Assembly: GCA_020630975.1 (NCBI GenBank)
Contig: JAHDID010000032.1
Location: forward strand, 30,132-66,457
Direction: 5' to 3'
Source: Verrucomicrobiota bacterium
GTDB taxonomy: Bacteria > Verrucomicrobiota > Verrucomicrobiia > Verrucomicrobiales > DEV007
DNA: 36,326 bases
The translations under genes and the position numbers were made by a program. Below, in pieces: positions 1-8,010 of this stretch; position 1 is the stretch's first letter; each line of letters starts with the position of its first letter. Below the pieces are notes generated by a model. It searched no databases, was not told the DNA's origin, and worked only from the letters and a program-made list of their open reading frames with translations.

Positions 1-289
1 CCGCAGGGATTTAAATTAGGGCAGCCTTTCGTAGCGGAACTTGCTAAAGTTCCGACCACAAAGCCTCCCGTAGAGCTTCCTCACAAGCCACCACAGGGCA
101 GATTGGGATCTGCCTCTACTACCATTTAGGCTCGCTCAAAGCTGTAGCGGAACTCCTAAGAGTTCCGACCGCAGGGCCTCCCCACAAGCCACCACAGAGC
201 AGATTGGGATCTGCCTCTAAACCATCTCGTCCCGCTCAAAGCCGTAGCAGAACTCCCCAGAGTTCCGACCGCAAAGCCTCCCGAAAAAA
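1..289. repeat. Tandem copies of a ~100-113 bp intergenic repeat with two hairpins per unit
   Basis: Three consecutive units begin at 31, 144 and 244 (the last is partial). Each opens with GTAGCGGAACT, or GTAGCAGAACT in the third, and forms a short hairpin such as GGAACTC-CTAA-GAGTTCC. The first two continue into CACAAGCCACCACAG and a second perfect hairpin, GCAGAT-TGGG-ATCTGC. The same first hairpin recurs at 7698, 7890, 9403 and 9609. No gene was seen here. The units lie just downstream of the leftward msrA stop codon at 290, so they may also act as 3' structure for that transcript. Confidence 0.85.
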
Positions 290-940
290 TCACACAATCA
301 CCCGCAGGATATCCTGCTCGACCGCACTCGGCAGGCCATACTCCGCCACTTCCTCACGATAAGCAGCCGCTCCCTCACGCGTACCATTACCAAACCAGCC
401 ATTCAGTCGACTGGCGATCGTGGAGTCGCAAAACGCTCGTGCATCGGGAAAGCAGGCGAGCAGCGCTTTGATAAAATGGATCTGGCGACGCAGTATGTAT
501 TTCTGGTGATAGTCCTCGGCATAGGTGAACTCACCCAGTGGCTCGATATCGGTCTGGATTTTGCCCGTATCGATACCTAGAGCATCGGCAGCTTGCTCGC
601 GAGTTTCCTCTAGTATCGACTGCTGCTCGCTGTTGGCATACCAGACCGCGTAGCGATACTGCCTGCTCGGACTCTGCCGGCGCGGGTCGTGGCTGCGCCA
701 GATCATGTCGGCTATCTGGCGATAGCTGATTTTCTCGGGATCAAAGTCGATTTGCACCGCTTCGGTGTGATCACCCATCTGCGTGTACGTCGGGCTGGAT
801 AGTCTGCCGCCTGTGTAGCCAGAGCGTGTCCTCAGCACACCGTCGATATTCCCAAACTGGGAATCAGGATGCCAAAATCAGCTCAGTCCAAAGGTGGCCG
901 TCTGATAGGCGGTGTTCGCTATTTTTTGATCGTATTCCAT
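290..940 (-). CDS. msrA: Peptide-methionine (S)-S-oxide reductase, probable selenocysteine protein (UGA at codon 21)
   Basis: MsrA reduces methionine-S-sulfoxide in proteins. The segment from the GTG at 838 has the family signature (SGYTGG, then GDHTEAVQIDFDP and HDP) but lacks the N-terminal GCFW active site. Reading the same frame upstream restores it: ATG at 940-938, TATFGLS, TGA at 880-878, then FWHPDSQFGNIDGVLRTR. The TGA falls precisely where family members have the catalytic Cys. The reading frame is otherwise unbroken, and the ATG lies 2 nt after the stop codon of the upstream kinase gene, as expected in an operon. A 6-bp hairpin with a 5-nt loop follows the TGA. With Sec decoded the product is 216 residues, normal for MsrA. 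Alternatives are a nonsense mutation or a base-call error of TGC or TGT. Cysteines near the C-terminus (ACFPD, FCDS) could resolve a selenenyl-sulfide, which is an inference. Confidence 0.85.
848..864 (-). promoter_or_regulatory. Candidate bacterial SECIS hairpin downstream of the in-frame UGA
   Basis: In the msrA mRNA the UGA (880-878) is followed by 13 nt and then a perfect 6-bp stem AUUCCC/GGGAAU closing the loop AGUUU. The loop starts 20 nt after the UGA and has G as its second base. Bacterial SECIS elements are described as short hairpins immediately 3' of the UGA with a G near the start of the apical loop, so position and form fit. The stem lies inside coding sequence, as is normal in bacteria. 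SelB binding is inferred, not shown. Confidence 0.6.
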
Positions 941-942
941 CT

Positions 943-3528
943 CTAAAGCTTACGTTCGTCCACGAGCACATAGCGAAAGCCAAACATGCGATTGCTGCGT
1001 GCCTTGGGGTCGGCCTCATTTCGATAGGCGCTTTCCAGTAGTTCTCGATCGTAGGTATCATAGCCGCCACCGCGGAGTACGCCTCTTTCACCACGGGTAT
1101 CGCTTACCCATTCCCACACATTTCCCGACAGATCATAGAGTCCGCTAGCCGTCGGTGAGAATGATCCCACAGGGGCTGTCGTCTGGTAGCCGTCTCGGTA
1201 GTCTTCTATAGAAAAGTCCAGATCGCCCGTCGATAGATCGGCAAAGTTGCCAGTGCCATCGGGTGGCGGCCATTCGATTCCCCAGGGGTAGAGTGACTCT
1301 TGTGCCGCCTGGCTCCACTCGGCATCGGTGGGTAACCGGTAGGTGTGCCAGCGGCGGATCGTGCCACGCTCGCGTTCTGTCTCCGTGAGCCAACGGCAAA
1401 ATAGCTCGGCATCGCTGCGGCTGATACCGACCACTGGGTGGTCGGGTGATTGGCCGACCACTTCTGGAGGAATCGCATCGGGGCTGAGCTGTAGGTAGAA
1501 ATCATAGTCGACATAGCGTGTCTCGTGTGTGGCGAACCAGATATCCCCGACCGGAGTGAGTGGCATGCCGAGCCCATTTTTCCACGATCTACCGTAGATG
1601 GGGGAGAGGTCGGTGCGCAGTGTAGCAGAGTGCCGCTCGATACTATCTGGCTGTAGGATGCCCTGTAGGTCGACCGGTTTGTGGCCGTCTAGAGAGAGCT
1701 GCAGCTGGTAGGGGCCTAGGCGCAGTGGCACTTCAGTAGGTGTCACGCCGACCAGTCTATCGCCATCGTAGATCTCCGCTCCGATCGGCTCAGATACCAC
1801 ATCGACTGCGGCAAACCGATTGTCGATCTGGCAGTGAAATCGGTTGCCCTGAAATTCAAAAGCTGGCTTCAGGTAGGTGCGCTCGTCGAGGTATTTACCC
1901 TCGCGGTCTAGCCCAGTCATCCAGTCGCAGAATGCCCACATCAGAGCAGGGTCTGTCACCATGACGGCGGAGCTACTACTAGTTGCCGATATCGCAGTAG
2001 CCGTGGCCATAGGTAGGGTGCTCTGGTCGGTGCCGGTGGCTTGGAGAAAGTGGTCAAATATCGCTTTGTCGACTTCGGCTACCAGAGGCGAGTTGGGTAG
2101 ATTTTTCGCTCTTTGGAAAAGCAGGCCCGCACTGTTTTTCCAGGTGCTATTGGTAGCTGATGGGCGGTTGTCCTTTTCGAGAGAGGCAAAGATCTGGTGC
2201 GGCTGTTCGCCCGGTTTTAGGGTGACGGTTTCGGTTTTTTCCAGATAACCATCGAGTCGGAAGACAAAGCTATGCTCGCCGATGTCAAAGGCGCGCGCTC
2301 TCGTCGTGGTCCGGCCGATCTGGGTATCGCCCAGCCACACGATAGCTCCGGTCGGTGTGCTGAATAGCTGGACCTCGCGCGTGTTCACGGCTGGCTCAGG
2401 TTCAGGATCGATCACGGGTTCCGCGACCAGAGTGGGAGGTGCAGGCTCCGCTACGATCGGGTCCTCTACCTCTGGTGGCTCGGGATCAGCTGGAGTCGTG
2501 GGAGGATGAGTGAGATCTTCGCTAGGCGTGGCTTCGGCAGCGATGGAGTCGGGCTCGGTCTCGGTGGTCGCTACGGGCTCCTCGTCTCCTGAACGGCTCA
2601 TGTAGATCGCAGCCGCGATGGCTGCGATCGCCAGCACAGGCATCAGCCAGATCCACCATTTGGATTTTGAGGGGGCAGCAGCTGGAGCAGCCCCGTCGGG
2701 TAGCTCCCGTATCGCTCCTAGGGCGTTGGCCATCGCGCCACCAGACTCGAATCTCCGATCCGGGGTGGGCGAGCCAGCGCGGCAGATCACTTGATTTAGC
2801 GCGCGCCATTCATCCCGGTTCACAGTCGGACCGAGCTGGTGATTGGTCGGTAGCTCGGGGAATTCCATCCGGTCTTTGCCGGTATGCATCTCATATAGCA
2901 CCATGCCTAGTGCATACAGGTCGGCCGAGCTAGTGCCGGGCCCTTCTGGCGGCACATAGCCCTCGGTGCCCACATAGGTCCGCTGCCCCGAGCGCGCCAC
3001 CAGCCCGATATCGGCGAGCTGGGGCTCTCCGCTGGCGTAGATGATATTGGCCGGCTTCACATCTCGGTGGGTCAGGCCTGCCGCGTGCAGATGATCGAGC
3101 GCGCCTGCCATCTGGCGGCCCAGGGCCAGACAGTCGCCGATATCGCGCACGCGGATCAGGCGCAGCTCGGAGGCGAGAGTCTTCGGCTGGTAGGTATCGA
3201 TGGTCTCTGCATCCAGGCGCGCGCCCGACACATCGTCGGCCAGAGCCATCACATAGTAGTAATAGCTACTATCTGCAGCGCGCCCCACATGGAGGACATC
3301 GACTAGGCCTGGGTGCCCCTGAGAGACATTCTCGTAGTGCACGATCCCCTCAAACTCTCGCTCAAAGGTGCGCTCCATCTCGAAGTTGGCCCGATTCACC
3401 ACCTTCACCGCTCGGTAAGACCCGGTCACGGTCTGGGCCAGATACACATCCCCATACGATCCGCCGCCGATCCGCCTGAGGATGGTGAAATCGGGTATGC
3501 TGGGGAAGTCTGGAGAATCAGCTGAGAT
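943..3528 (-). CDS. Membrane Ser/Thr protein kinase with PEGA repeats and C-terminal FGE-sulfatase-like domain; start codon unresolved
   Basis: The kinase domain shows a glycine-rich loop (IGGGSYGDVYLA, coded around 3440-3470), the ATP lysine in RAVKVV, and the catalytic loop THRDVKPAN (about 3052-3072). DIG stands in place of DFG, followed by GTEGYVPPE. Next come a single membrane span (WWIWLMPVLAIAAIAAAIYM), a proline/glutamate-rich linker, two PEGA-type repeats (STPTGAIVWLGD; SEPIGAEIYDGD) and a C-terminal FGE-sulfatase fold (LPTDAEWSQAA, LYDLSGNVWEWVSD, GFRYVL). The kinase is presumably cytoplasmic with the rest outside. The formylglycine-forming cysteines are absent, so this end is likely a binding module. 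The first conventional start (GTG, 3447) falls inside the glycine loop. The frame is open to 3558 without ATG, GTG, TTG or CTG. The end coordinate is set at an AUC codon as a guess. It overlaps the upstream gene's stop and lies 2 nt before msrA. Confidence 0.85.
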   Translation of the reverse strand: MSADSPDFPSIPDFTILRRIGGGSYGDVYLAQTVTGSYRAVKVVNRANFEMERTFEREFEGIVHYENVSQGHPGLVDVLHVGRAADSSYYYYVMALADDVSGARLDAETIDTYQPKTLASELRLIRVRDIGDCLALGRQMAGALDHLHAAGLTHRDVKPANIIYASGEPQLADIGLVARSGQRTYVGTEGYVPPEGPGTSSADLYALGMVLYEMHTGKDRMEFPELPTNHQLGPTVNRDEWRALNQVICRAGSPTPDRRFESGGAMANALGAIRELPDGAAPAAAPSKSKWWIWLMPVLAIAAIAAAIYMSRSGDEEPVATTETEPDSIAAEATPSEDLTHPPTTPADPEPPEVEDPIVAEPAPPTLVAEPVIDPEPEPAVNTREVQLFSTPTGAIVWLGDTQIGRTTTRARAFDIGEHSFVFRLDGYLEKTETVTLKPGEQPHQIFASLEKDNRPSATNSTWKNSAGLLFQRAKNLPNSPLVAEVDKAIFDHFLQATGTDQSTLPMATATAISATSSSSAVMVTDPALMWAFCDWMTGLDREGKYLDERTYLKPAFEFQGNRFHCQIDNRFAAVDVVSEPIGAEIYDGDRLVGVTPTEVPLRLGPYQLQLSLDGHKPVDLQGILQPDSIERHSATLRTDLSPIYGRSWKNGLGMPLTPVGDIWFATHETRYVDYDFYLQLSPDAIPPEVVGQSPDHPVVGISRSDAELFCRWLTETERERGTIRRWHTYRLPTDAEWSQAAQESLYPWGIEWPPPDGTGNFADLSTGDLDFSIEDYRDGYQTTAPVGSFSPTASGLYDLSGNVWEWVSDTRGERGVLRGGGYDTYDRELLESAYRNEADPKARSNRMFGFRYVLVDERKL

Positions 3529-3536
3529 CCCCGAGT

Positions 3537-3992
3537 CTAGCGGATGAGGGGGGAGAGTTCAACTGGTGTGGTGAGGGCAATTGAGAATCCATCGATGGAG
3601 GCAAATCCTATAGGCCATATATGACTTATAGGGCCTATTAGTGGAGGCAGGGCTACAACACAATCCACGACCACTGCCACCCAAACCAATAGCCCAGTCA
3701 AAGAGACCAAGTCCGGGTGCAGGCATTTCTTTTTCCGGTGATCGGCGATCCAGATACTCTTCTCCAGTCGCTTGTAGTATTTTCGTTTATCCCTAGATGG
3801 CTTCGCCCACTGGCGGCGCTTTTCATGATAAGTGCCGAGATTTAGAGAGCCGAAGGAGACGATGGAAAGGAAGAGAAAACCGGTCCAGTGAAAGACTGTT
3901 CTAAAGAAGAGTTCGACAAATATTTGTAACACGACCTCCAGGACGAACCTGAAAACAATCTTGAAGATACCCTCTACAATATCTTCAATCAT
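3537..3992 (-). CDS. Small membrane protein of unknown function
   Basis: This 151-residue protein was not recognised. The first ~30 residues form a hydrophobic, acid-punctuated helix (MIEDIVEGIFKIVFRFVLEV). A membrane span follows at about 35-52 (WTGFLFLSIVSFGSLNL), then a strongly basic loop at 57-90 rich in K and R, and a second span at about 97-120. It sits between the histidine kinase (18 nt upstream) and the kinase-FGE gene, whose frame begins before this stop codon, so the three are likely co-transcribed. A run of six C lies just before its stop, at the point where the kinase frame becomes open (see findings). A role as membrane partner of either kinase is only a guess. Confidence 0.65.
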   Translation of the reverse strand: MIEDIVEGIFKIVFRFVLEVVLQIFVELFFRTVFHWTGFLFLSIVSFGSLNLGTYHEKRRQWAKPSRDKRKYYKRLEKSIWIADHRKKKCLHPDLVSLTGLLVWVAVVVDCVVALPPLIGPISHIWPIGFASIDGFSIALTTPVELSPLIR

Positions 3993-4010
3993 AGCTAGTC
4001 AGGTCTCACC

Positions 4011-5729
4011 CTATGCCGCCAGCTCCACAGCGCCCACCTTGCCTTTGCCAGTCAGGATGCCCTGCACAGTACTCAGCATCTGGTCGAGTGCATACGGCTT
4101 GTGCAGAAAGGTCACTCCTAGCGCCTCAGCCTGAGCTGTCATCGCTGCATCGTCGCTGTAGCCGCTGCTGATCAGGGCTTTTTGCTCGGGATTATCGGCT
4201 ATGATCGTCTCGAGCACGTCGACGCCAGAGCCATCGGGTAGACGTGCATCGGTAAAGATCAGGTCGAAGCTGTCGCAGGTGCGATACGCCTCCAGAGCTC
4301 CGGCACAGGTGCTGGCTGTGGTGACTTCGCAGCCCAGCTTGGCCAGTGCCATGGTGACAAAGGTGGTCACTGCGGGCTCGTCCTCTAGTAGTAACACCTG
4401 ATAGTGAGCGGTGCGATCGATGGTGGTCACACTTGCCTCGCTCTGCTGCACACTATCGCTGTCTGTCCGAGCGCCTGCGCCCTCGGCTAGTGGGAAGCGG
4501 ATGGAGAAAGTCGTGCCCTGACCCTCGATCGAGTCGAGATCCAGAGTGGCATCGTGCTGGTGGACGATGCCCTTCACGGTGGACAGCCCCAGTCCGGTGC
4601 CATCGTCGCCCTTGGTCGAGAAAAATGGGTCAAAGATACGCTCCTGTAGCTCCTCAGACATACCGGCGCCATTGTCGGCTACTTTCACGATGATCTGGTC
4701 GCCATCATTGGCAGTGGTAATGCGGATTTCGCCACCCTGGGGCATCGCATCGCGCGCATTCACGCACAGATTCACCAGCACCTGCTGCATTTGCCCTTGG
4801 TCGGCGAGGATGGAGCTGCGTTCGGCCTGATCTTCGATGACGAGATCGATATTCTCCCCGAGCATGCGCTGGATCATGCGGCGCAGGTCTTGGATCTCGG
4901 CACCGATGTCCAGCACCCGTTTGTCGGCGATCTGCTTTTTGGAGAAAGTCAGGAGTTGTTTGGTCAGCGAGGCAGCACTGGTCGCGGCTTTGCGGATCTC
5001 GGTGACTTCCTCGGTCCAGTCACCAGGCTCCGGCGAGCCGAGGATGGAGTCGGCATAGCCGAGGATAGGTACCAGCATATTATTAAAATCGTGAGCGATG
5101 CCGCTGGTCAGCCTGCCGATAGCCTCTAGCCGCTGATACTGCTGCACCTGCTCCTCCAGCAGGCGGCGCTCTATCTCGATCCGCTGTTTATCTAGGGCGA
5201 TGCGGATGATGGTAGCGACAGACTCGAGTCCATCGATCTCGTCGGCAGGCCACTGGCGAGGCTCGTCCGAGGTGAAGACCGCGACTAGGCTGGCATGATC
5301 GTCTAGGGCAAACATGGCTGCCGACTGCAGCCCGCAGTGGGTCAGTAGGGTGCGCTCGGCCTCGGCACTAGCCTCTAGATCGTCTACGGAGTTGATCAGG
5401 ACTTTTTGGTAGCGCCGCAGTGCCTCGGCCATCCACGGCAGATCCGCCTGACTGGGCATATTTCGAAAGTCGATAGGCATCTCGCCCTGTTGAGACGAGT
5501 AGATAGACACAGGTGTGTAGGTATCTTCGCCATCGGGAGATAGCTGGAAGACACCGCTATAGCGCAGCGAGAGCAAGCTAGACACATCGCCCAGGCCAGA
5601 GAGTAGCACCTGGTTGAAGCCATCCCAGTCACACACGAATAGATCGTTTGTCAGCTGGTTCTTCAGTGTTTCTAGCTCGACGCGCCGGACGAGAGTGTCG
5701 ATGCTGGGGTTAGAAAGTTTAGTGGTCAT
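4011..5729 (-). CDS. Hybrid sensor histidine kinase (GAF-like, HisKA, HATPase, receiver)
   Basis: This is a soluble two-component hybrid kinase of 572 residues. Residues ~20-185 look like a GAF-type sensor region. The dimerisation/phosphoacceptor helix carries His213 in GIAHDFNNML. The ATPase domain follows, with N box NLCVNARDAMP (~320-330), G1 box DNGAGM (~352-357), F box FDPFFSTKG and G2 box GTGLGLSTVKG. The C-terminal receiver has acidic residues LLLEDE (~447-451), phosphoacceptor Asp494 in IFTDARLPDG and the conserved Lys in FLHKPY. No membrane span was seen. The ATG at 5729 is the first in frame. It is divergent from the cyclase-response regulator at 5886 across a 156-bp AT-rich spacer, suggesting shared control and possibly a phosphorelay between them (inference). 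Confidence 0.93.
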   Translation of the reverse strand: MTTKLSNPSIDTLVRRVELETLKNQLTNDLFVCDWDGFNQVLLSGLGDVSSLLSLRYSGVFQLSPDGEDTYTPVSIYSSQQGEMPIDFRNMPSQADLPWMAEALRRYQKVLINSVDDLEASAEAERTLLTHCGLQSAAMFALDDHASLVAVFTSDEPRQWPADEIDGLESVATIIRIALDKQRIEIERRLLEEQVQQYQRLEAIGRLTSGIAHDFNNMLVPILGYADSILGSPEPGDWTEEVTEIRKAATSAASLTKQLLTFSKKQIADKRVLDIGAEIQDLRRMIQRMLGENIDLVIEDQAERSSILADQGQMQQVLVNLCVNARDAMPQGGEIRITTANDGDQIIVKVADNGAGMSEELQERIFDPFFSTKGDDGTGLGLSTVKGIVHQHDATLDLDSIEGQGTTFSIRFPLAEGAGARTDSDSVQQSEASVTTIDRTAHYQVLLLEDEPAVTTFVTMALAKLGCEVTTASTCAGALEAYRTCDSFDLIFTDARLPDGSGVDVLETIIADNPEQKALISSGYSDDAAMTAQAEALGVTFLHKPYALDQMLSTVQGILTGKGKVGAVELAA

Positions 5730-5885
5730 TTGAGAAATGACGGCAGCGGCCGGTCTCGCAATCTTTATTAATTTTATGGAAATTCAAGGATTATTTAATT
5801 TTTCATAATTACTAAATTAATTTAACGCGATTCGGAGTTGGTCGGGCATGTCTCTTTCTGTAATTTTCCCACTTTAGAAGAAGTT

Positions 5886-7613
5886 ATGTCTGATCAGGCC
5901 ATTACAGAGATGCTCCGTATCCGCGAGGAGCTCATACCCGCAGCTGACGAGCTCAGAGCCGCCTCGCGAGCGGTGCCCTCGGAGCGTGGATTTGCCGAGC
6001 AGACTCGGGCGGATGTGAAAAAGATCCGCTCCCATGCCAAGGAATTCCGGCAGGATGTGGGGCGCTTTTTTCCAAAAAATCCTGAAGCTCCAGCTGGCTC
6101 GACGGGGCACGATCTACTGCGCAAATCTCGCCACGATGCGCGTAATCGCCTGAATCATCTTTTCAATCTGGTCCAGCTACTCGGTATCTCCGAGGACTAT
6201 GCGGCCATGGAGGTGGCTCTGTCCAAGCTATCTTCTCATCTCGATCGGTGTCTGGCGATTCTTTCGGCTACTATTCCAGAGGAGCCTGAGACTGGCTCAT
6301 CTACTGCCGCAGCAGCTGAGCCAGTGGAAGTGGCGATCACCAGTGATGGGCCTGTGGTGGAGACCTTTGCCCCGCATCCACATCCAGGAGATATCCTGAT
6401 AGCTGATGACGATGCGGAAAATCGCGAGCTACTAGCCCGCCTGCTCGAGCCTGCGGGGCATACCCTGTACTTTGCCAAAGATGGTGCCGAGGCCATCGAG
6501 ATGATCGACAAAAAGGTCTACGATGCGGTGCTGCTAGACATCCAGATGCCCAAGATGGATGGCTTTGAGGTGCTCTCTCGGTTGCACGATAGTGGCCACC
6601 TGCGGATGACGCCCGTCATCGTGGTGACCGGTCTGCAGGAGGAGCAGGATGCGGTGCGCTGCATCGAGATCGGTGCCGAGGACTTTCTGTCTCGCCCGAT
6701 CCGCCCGGCGCTACTCATGGCCCGTCTCAATGCCAGTCTGGAGAAAAAGCGACTCCGCGAGCAGGTGCTGGAGCAGCATTTCACCCCCGAGCTGGCCCGC
6801 GAGTTAGCGCGCAATCCCAACCCCATGGCCATGGAGGCGCGGGTGGAGAATGTCTCTTTGCTATTCTGCGATATACGCAAGTTTTCAACCATCAGCGAGC
6901 GTCTCGGGCCAGCGCAGACAGTCGACTGGCTCAGTAGTGTCATGGGCGAGTTTTCTTCCATCGTCATCGATCTCGGTGGCGTACTGGTCGACTACACTGG
7001 CGACGAGCTGCTCGCCATGTGGGGGGCGCCCAGTCATCAGCCCAATCACGCCGAGCTAGCCTGCGAGGCGGCCTTAGCCATCATGGAAAGCCTTAAAGGC
7101 ATCAACGAAGAATGGGCTGAAAAAGTCGGAGCCCAGACCCGCGTCGGGGTAGGGGTGAATACCGGCCGCGCTCTAGTGGGCAATATTGGTACGCACCGAA
7201 AGTTCAAATACGGCCCTCTAGGGACCTGCGTGAATCTCGCCAGCCGAGTCCAAGGCGCGACCAAGTACTTGTCCACACCACTACTCATCACCAGCAATAC
7301 CGCAGCTGAACTCAGCGACTCTTTTCTCCGCCGCCGTCTGTGCGCTGTCCGTGTGCAAAACATCCATGAGCCCGTCGATCTCTACGAGTTAGCCCCTCGC
7401 GACGTGAGCCGCGCCTGGAAGACCCAATCCCCACAGTACGAGGAAGCTCTCGACCTCTTCGAGTTCGGCAAGATCCCCGAATCCCTCAAAACCCTCAGCC
7501 AGCTCGACGTCCTAGACGATCAACCCAGCGTCATCCTCATGGGCCGCATCCTAGAGCTCATGAAACCCGACGCCCCGGAGTTTAATCCCATTTGGGAACT
7601 GCCTGGGAAGTAG
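5886..7613 (+). CDS. Response regulator fused to class III adenylate/guanylate cyclase
   Basis: 575 residues from ATG 5886, which has an AGAAGAAG purine tract just upstream. An earlier in-frame TTG at 5838 lacks support. An N-terminal helical region contains SRHDARNRLN (His83), resembling a histidine phosphotransfer or HisKA H-box. The receiver domain (~168-285) has IADDD, phosphoacceptor Asp218 in VLLDIQMPKMDG and the T and K-region positions (VVTGL, LSRPI). The class III cyclase domain (~320-510) carries both metal-binding aspartates, Asp329 (FCDIRKFS) and Asp373 (DYTGDELLAMWG), plus the NLASR transition-state Asn and Arg. It should therefore be catalytically competent, making cAMP or cGMP from ATP or GTP upon phosphorylation. 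Substrate choice cannot be settled from the sequence. The neighbouring divergent histidine kinase is the natural phosphate donor. Confidence 0.92.
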   Translation: MSDQAITEMLRIREELIPAADELRAASRAVPSERGFAEQTRADVKKIRSHAKEFRQDVGRFFPKNPEAPAGSTGHDLLRKSRHDARNRLNHLFNLVQLLGISEDYAAMEVALSKLSSHLDRCLAILSATIPEEPETGSSTAAAAEPVEVAITSDGPVVETFAPHPHPGDILIADDDAENRELLARLLEPAGHTLYFAKDGAEAIEMIDKKVYDAVLLDIQMPKMDGFEVLSRLHDSGHLRMTPVIVVTGLQEEQDAVRCIEIGAEDFLSRPIRPALLMARLNASLEKKRLREQVLEQHFTPELARELARNPNPMAMEARVENVSLLFCDIRKFSTISERLGPAQTVDWLSSVMGEFSSIVIDLGGVLVDYTGDELLAMWGAPSHQPNHAELACEAALAIMESLKGINEEWAEKVGAQTRVGVGVNTGRALVGNIGTHRKFKYGPLGTCVNLASRVQGATKYLSTPLLITSNTAAELSDSFLRRRLCAVRVQNIHEPVDLYELAPRDVSRAWKTQSPQYEEALDLFEFGKIPESLKTLSQLDVLDDQPSVILMGRILELMKPDAPEFNPIWELPGK

Positions 7614-7642
7614 AGGAGGAGAGGAGGAGAGGAGGAGAGGAG
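7614..7642. repeat. Short tandem repeat, 8-bp unit AGGAGGAG x ~3.6
   Basis: Directly after the cyclase stop codon there are three full and one partial copies of AGGAGGAG. Such runs slip easily and vary between strains. The tract also resembles serial Shine-Dalgarno sequences, but no start codon follows at a useful distance. Confidence 0.85.
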
Positions 7643-7649
7643 TGCCGAA

Positions 7650-7685
7650 ATTCAATAGGGTACAATTTTCATTCAATAGTGTACA
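7650..7685. repeat. Two 15-bp direct repeats ATTCAATAGKGTACA spaced 21 bp start to start
   Basis: Copies at 7650-7664 and 7671-7685 differ at one base. The spacing is two helical turns, so one protein could bind both on the same face. No open gene starts nearby on either strand, so the role is unknown. Confidence 0.6.
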
Positions 7686-7697
7686 GTCGCCCCATCC

Positions 7698-7922
7698 GTA
7701 GCGGAATTTGCTAAAATTCCGACCGCCCACCCCGAGCCGCAGAGCCCACCCAAAAATTTGTGTAATCTGCGTCCAATCCCACCAAATCTGTGAAAAATGC
7801 AACAGGCTGAGGCTCTGCCATCATTCACAGATTTTCTCAGATTACCTCAGATTACACAGATTTTTCAGGTCAGCAGCTAGCCCTTATCCGTAGCGGAACT
7901 CCCCAGAGTTCCATCATCAGCC
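7698..7922. repeat. Composite intergenic repeat, left copy (direct repeat with 9403-9641)
   Basis: The left copy begins with the hairpin GTAGCGGAATTTGCTA...AAATTCC. It continues with a central inverted repeat (TTTGTGTAATCTGCG near 7755 against CAGATTACACAGATTTTT near 7848) and ends with a GTAGCGGAACTC...GAGTTCC hairpin at 7890-7912. The same elements in the same order occur at 9403-9641, bracketing the gene at 8011-9351. The rest of the 7614-8010 gap holds only the short repeats listed separately. Confidence 0.85.
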
Positions 7923-8010
7923 CTAGCCGCAAAGCCCGATCCAATCAGTGAATAAAAAACCATGCATTGCCCTAAAACTCAATGCAGTATGATTTTACCA
8001 CCATCAATCA

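Noticed and set aside
1-289. CRISPR array
   Set aside because: Units are long (100-113 bp), only two to three copies, similar throughout, with no short repeats separated by unique spacers.
290-838. MsrA called from GTG 838 as a 182-residue protein
   Set aside because: It would lack the GCFW active-site region, which is encoded directly upstream in the same frame across the TGA.
5838-5885. TTG start at 5838 for the cyclase
   Set aside because: ATG 5886 has a good purine-rich ribosome-binding site and begins a plausible helix; the 16 extra residues look like spacer.
7551-7802. Minus-strand frame over the AGGAGGAG repeat
   Set aside because: It is made of repeat and intergenic hairpin sequence, gives a low-complexity Ser/Pro/Leu product and has no supporting motif.
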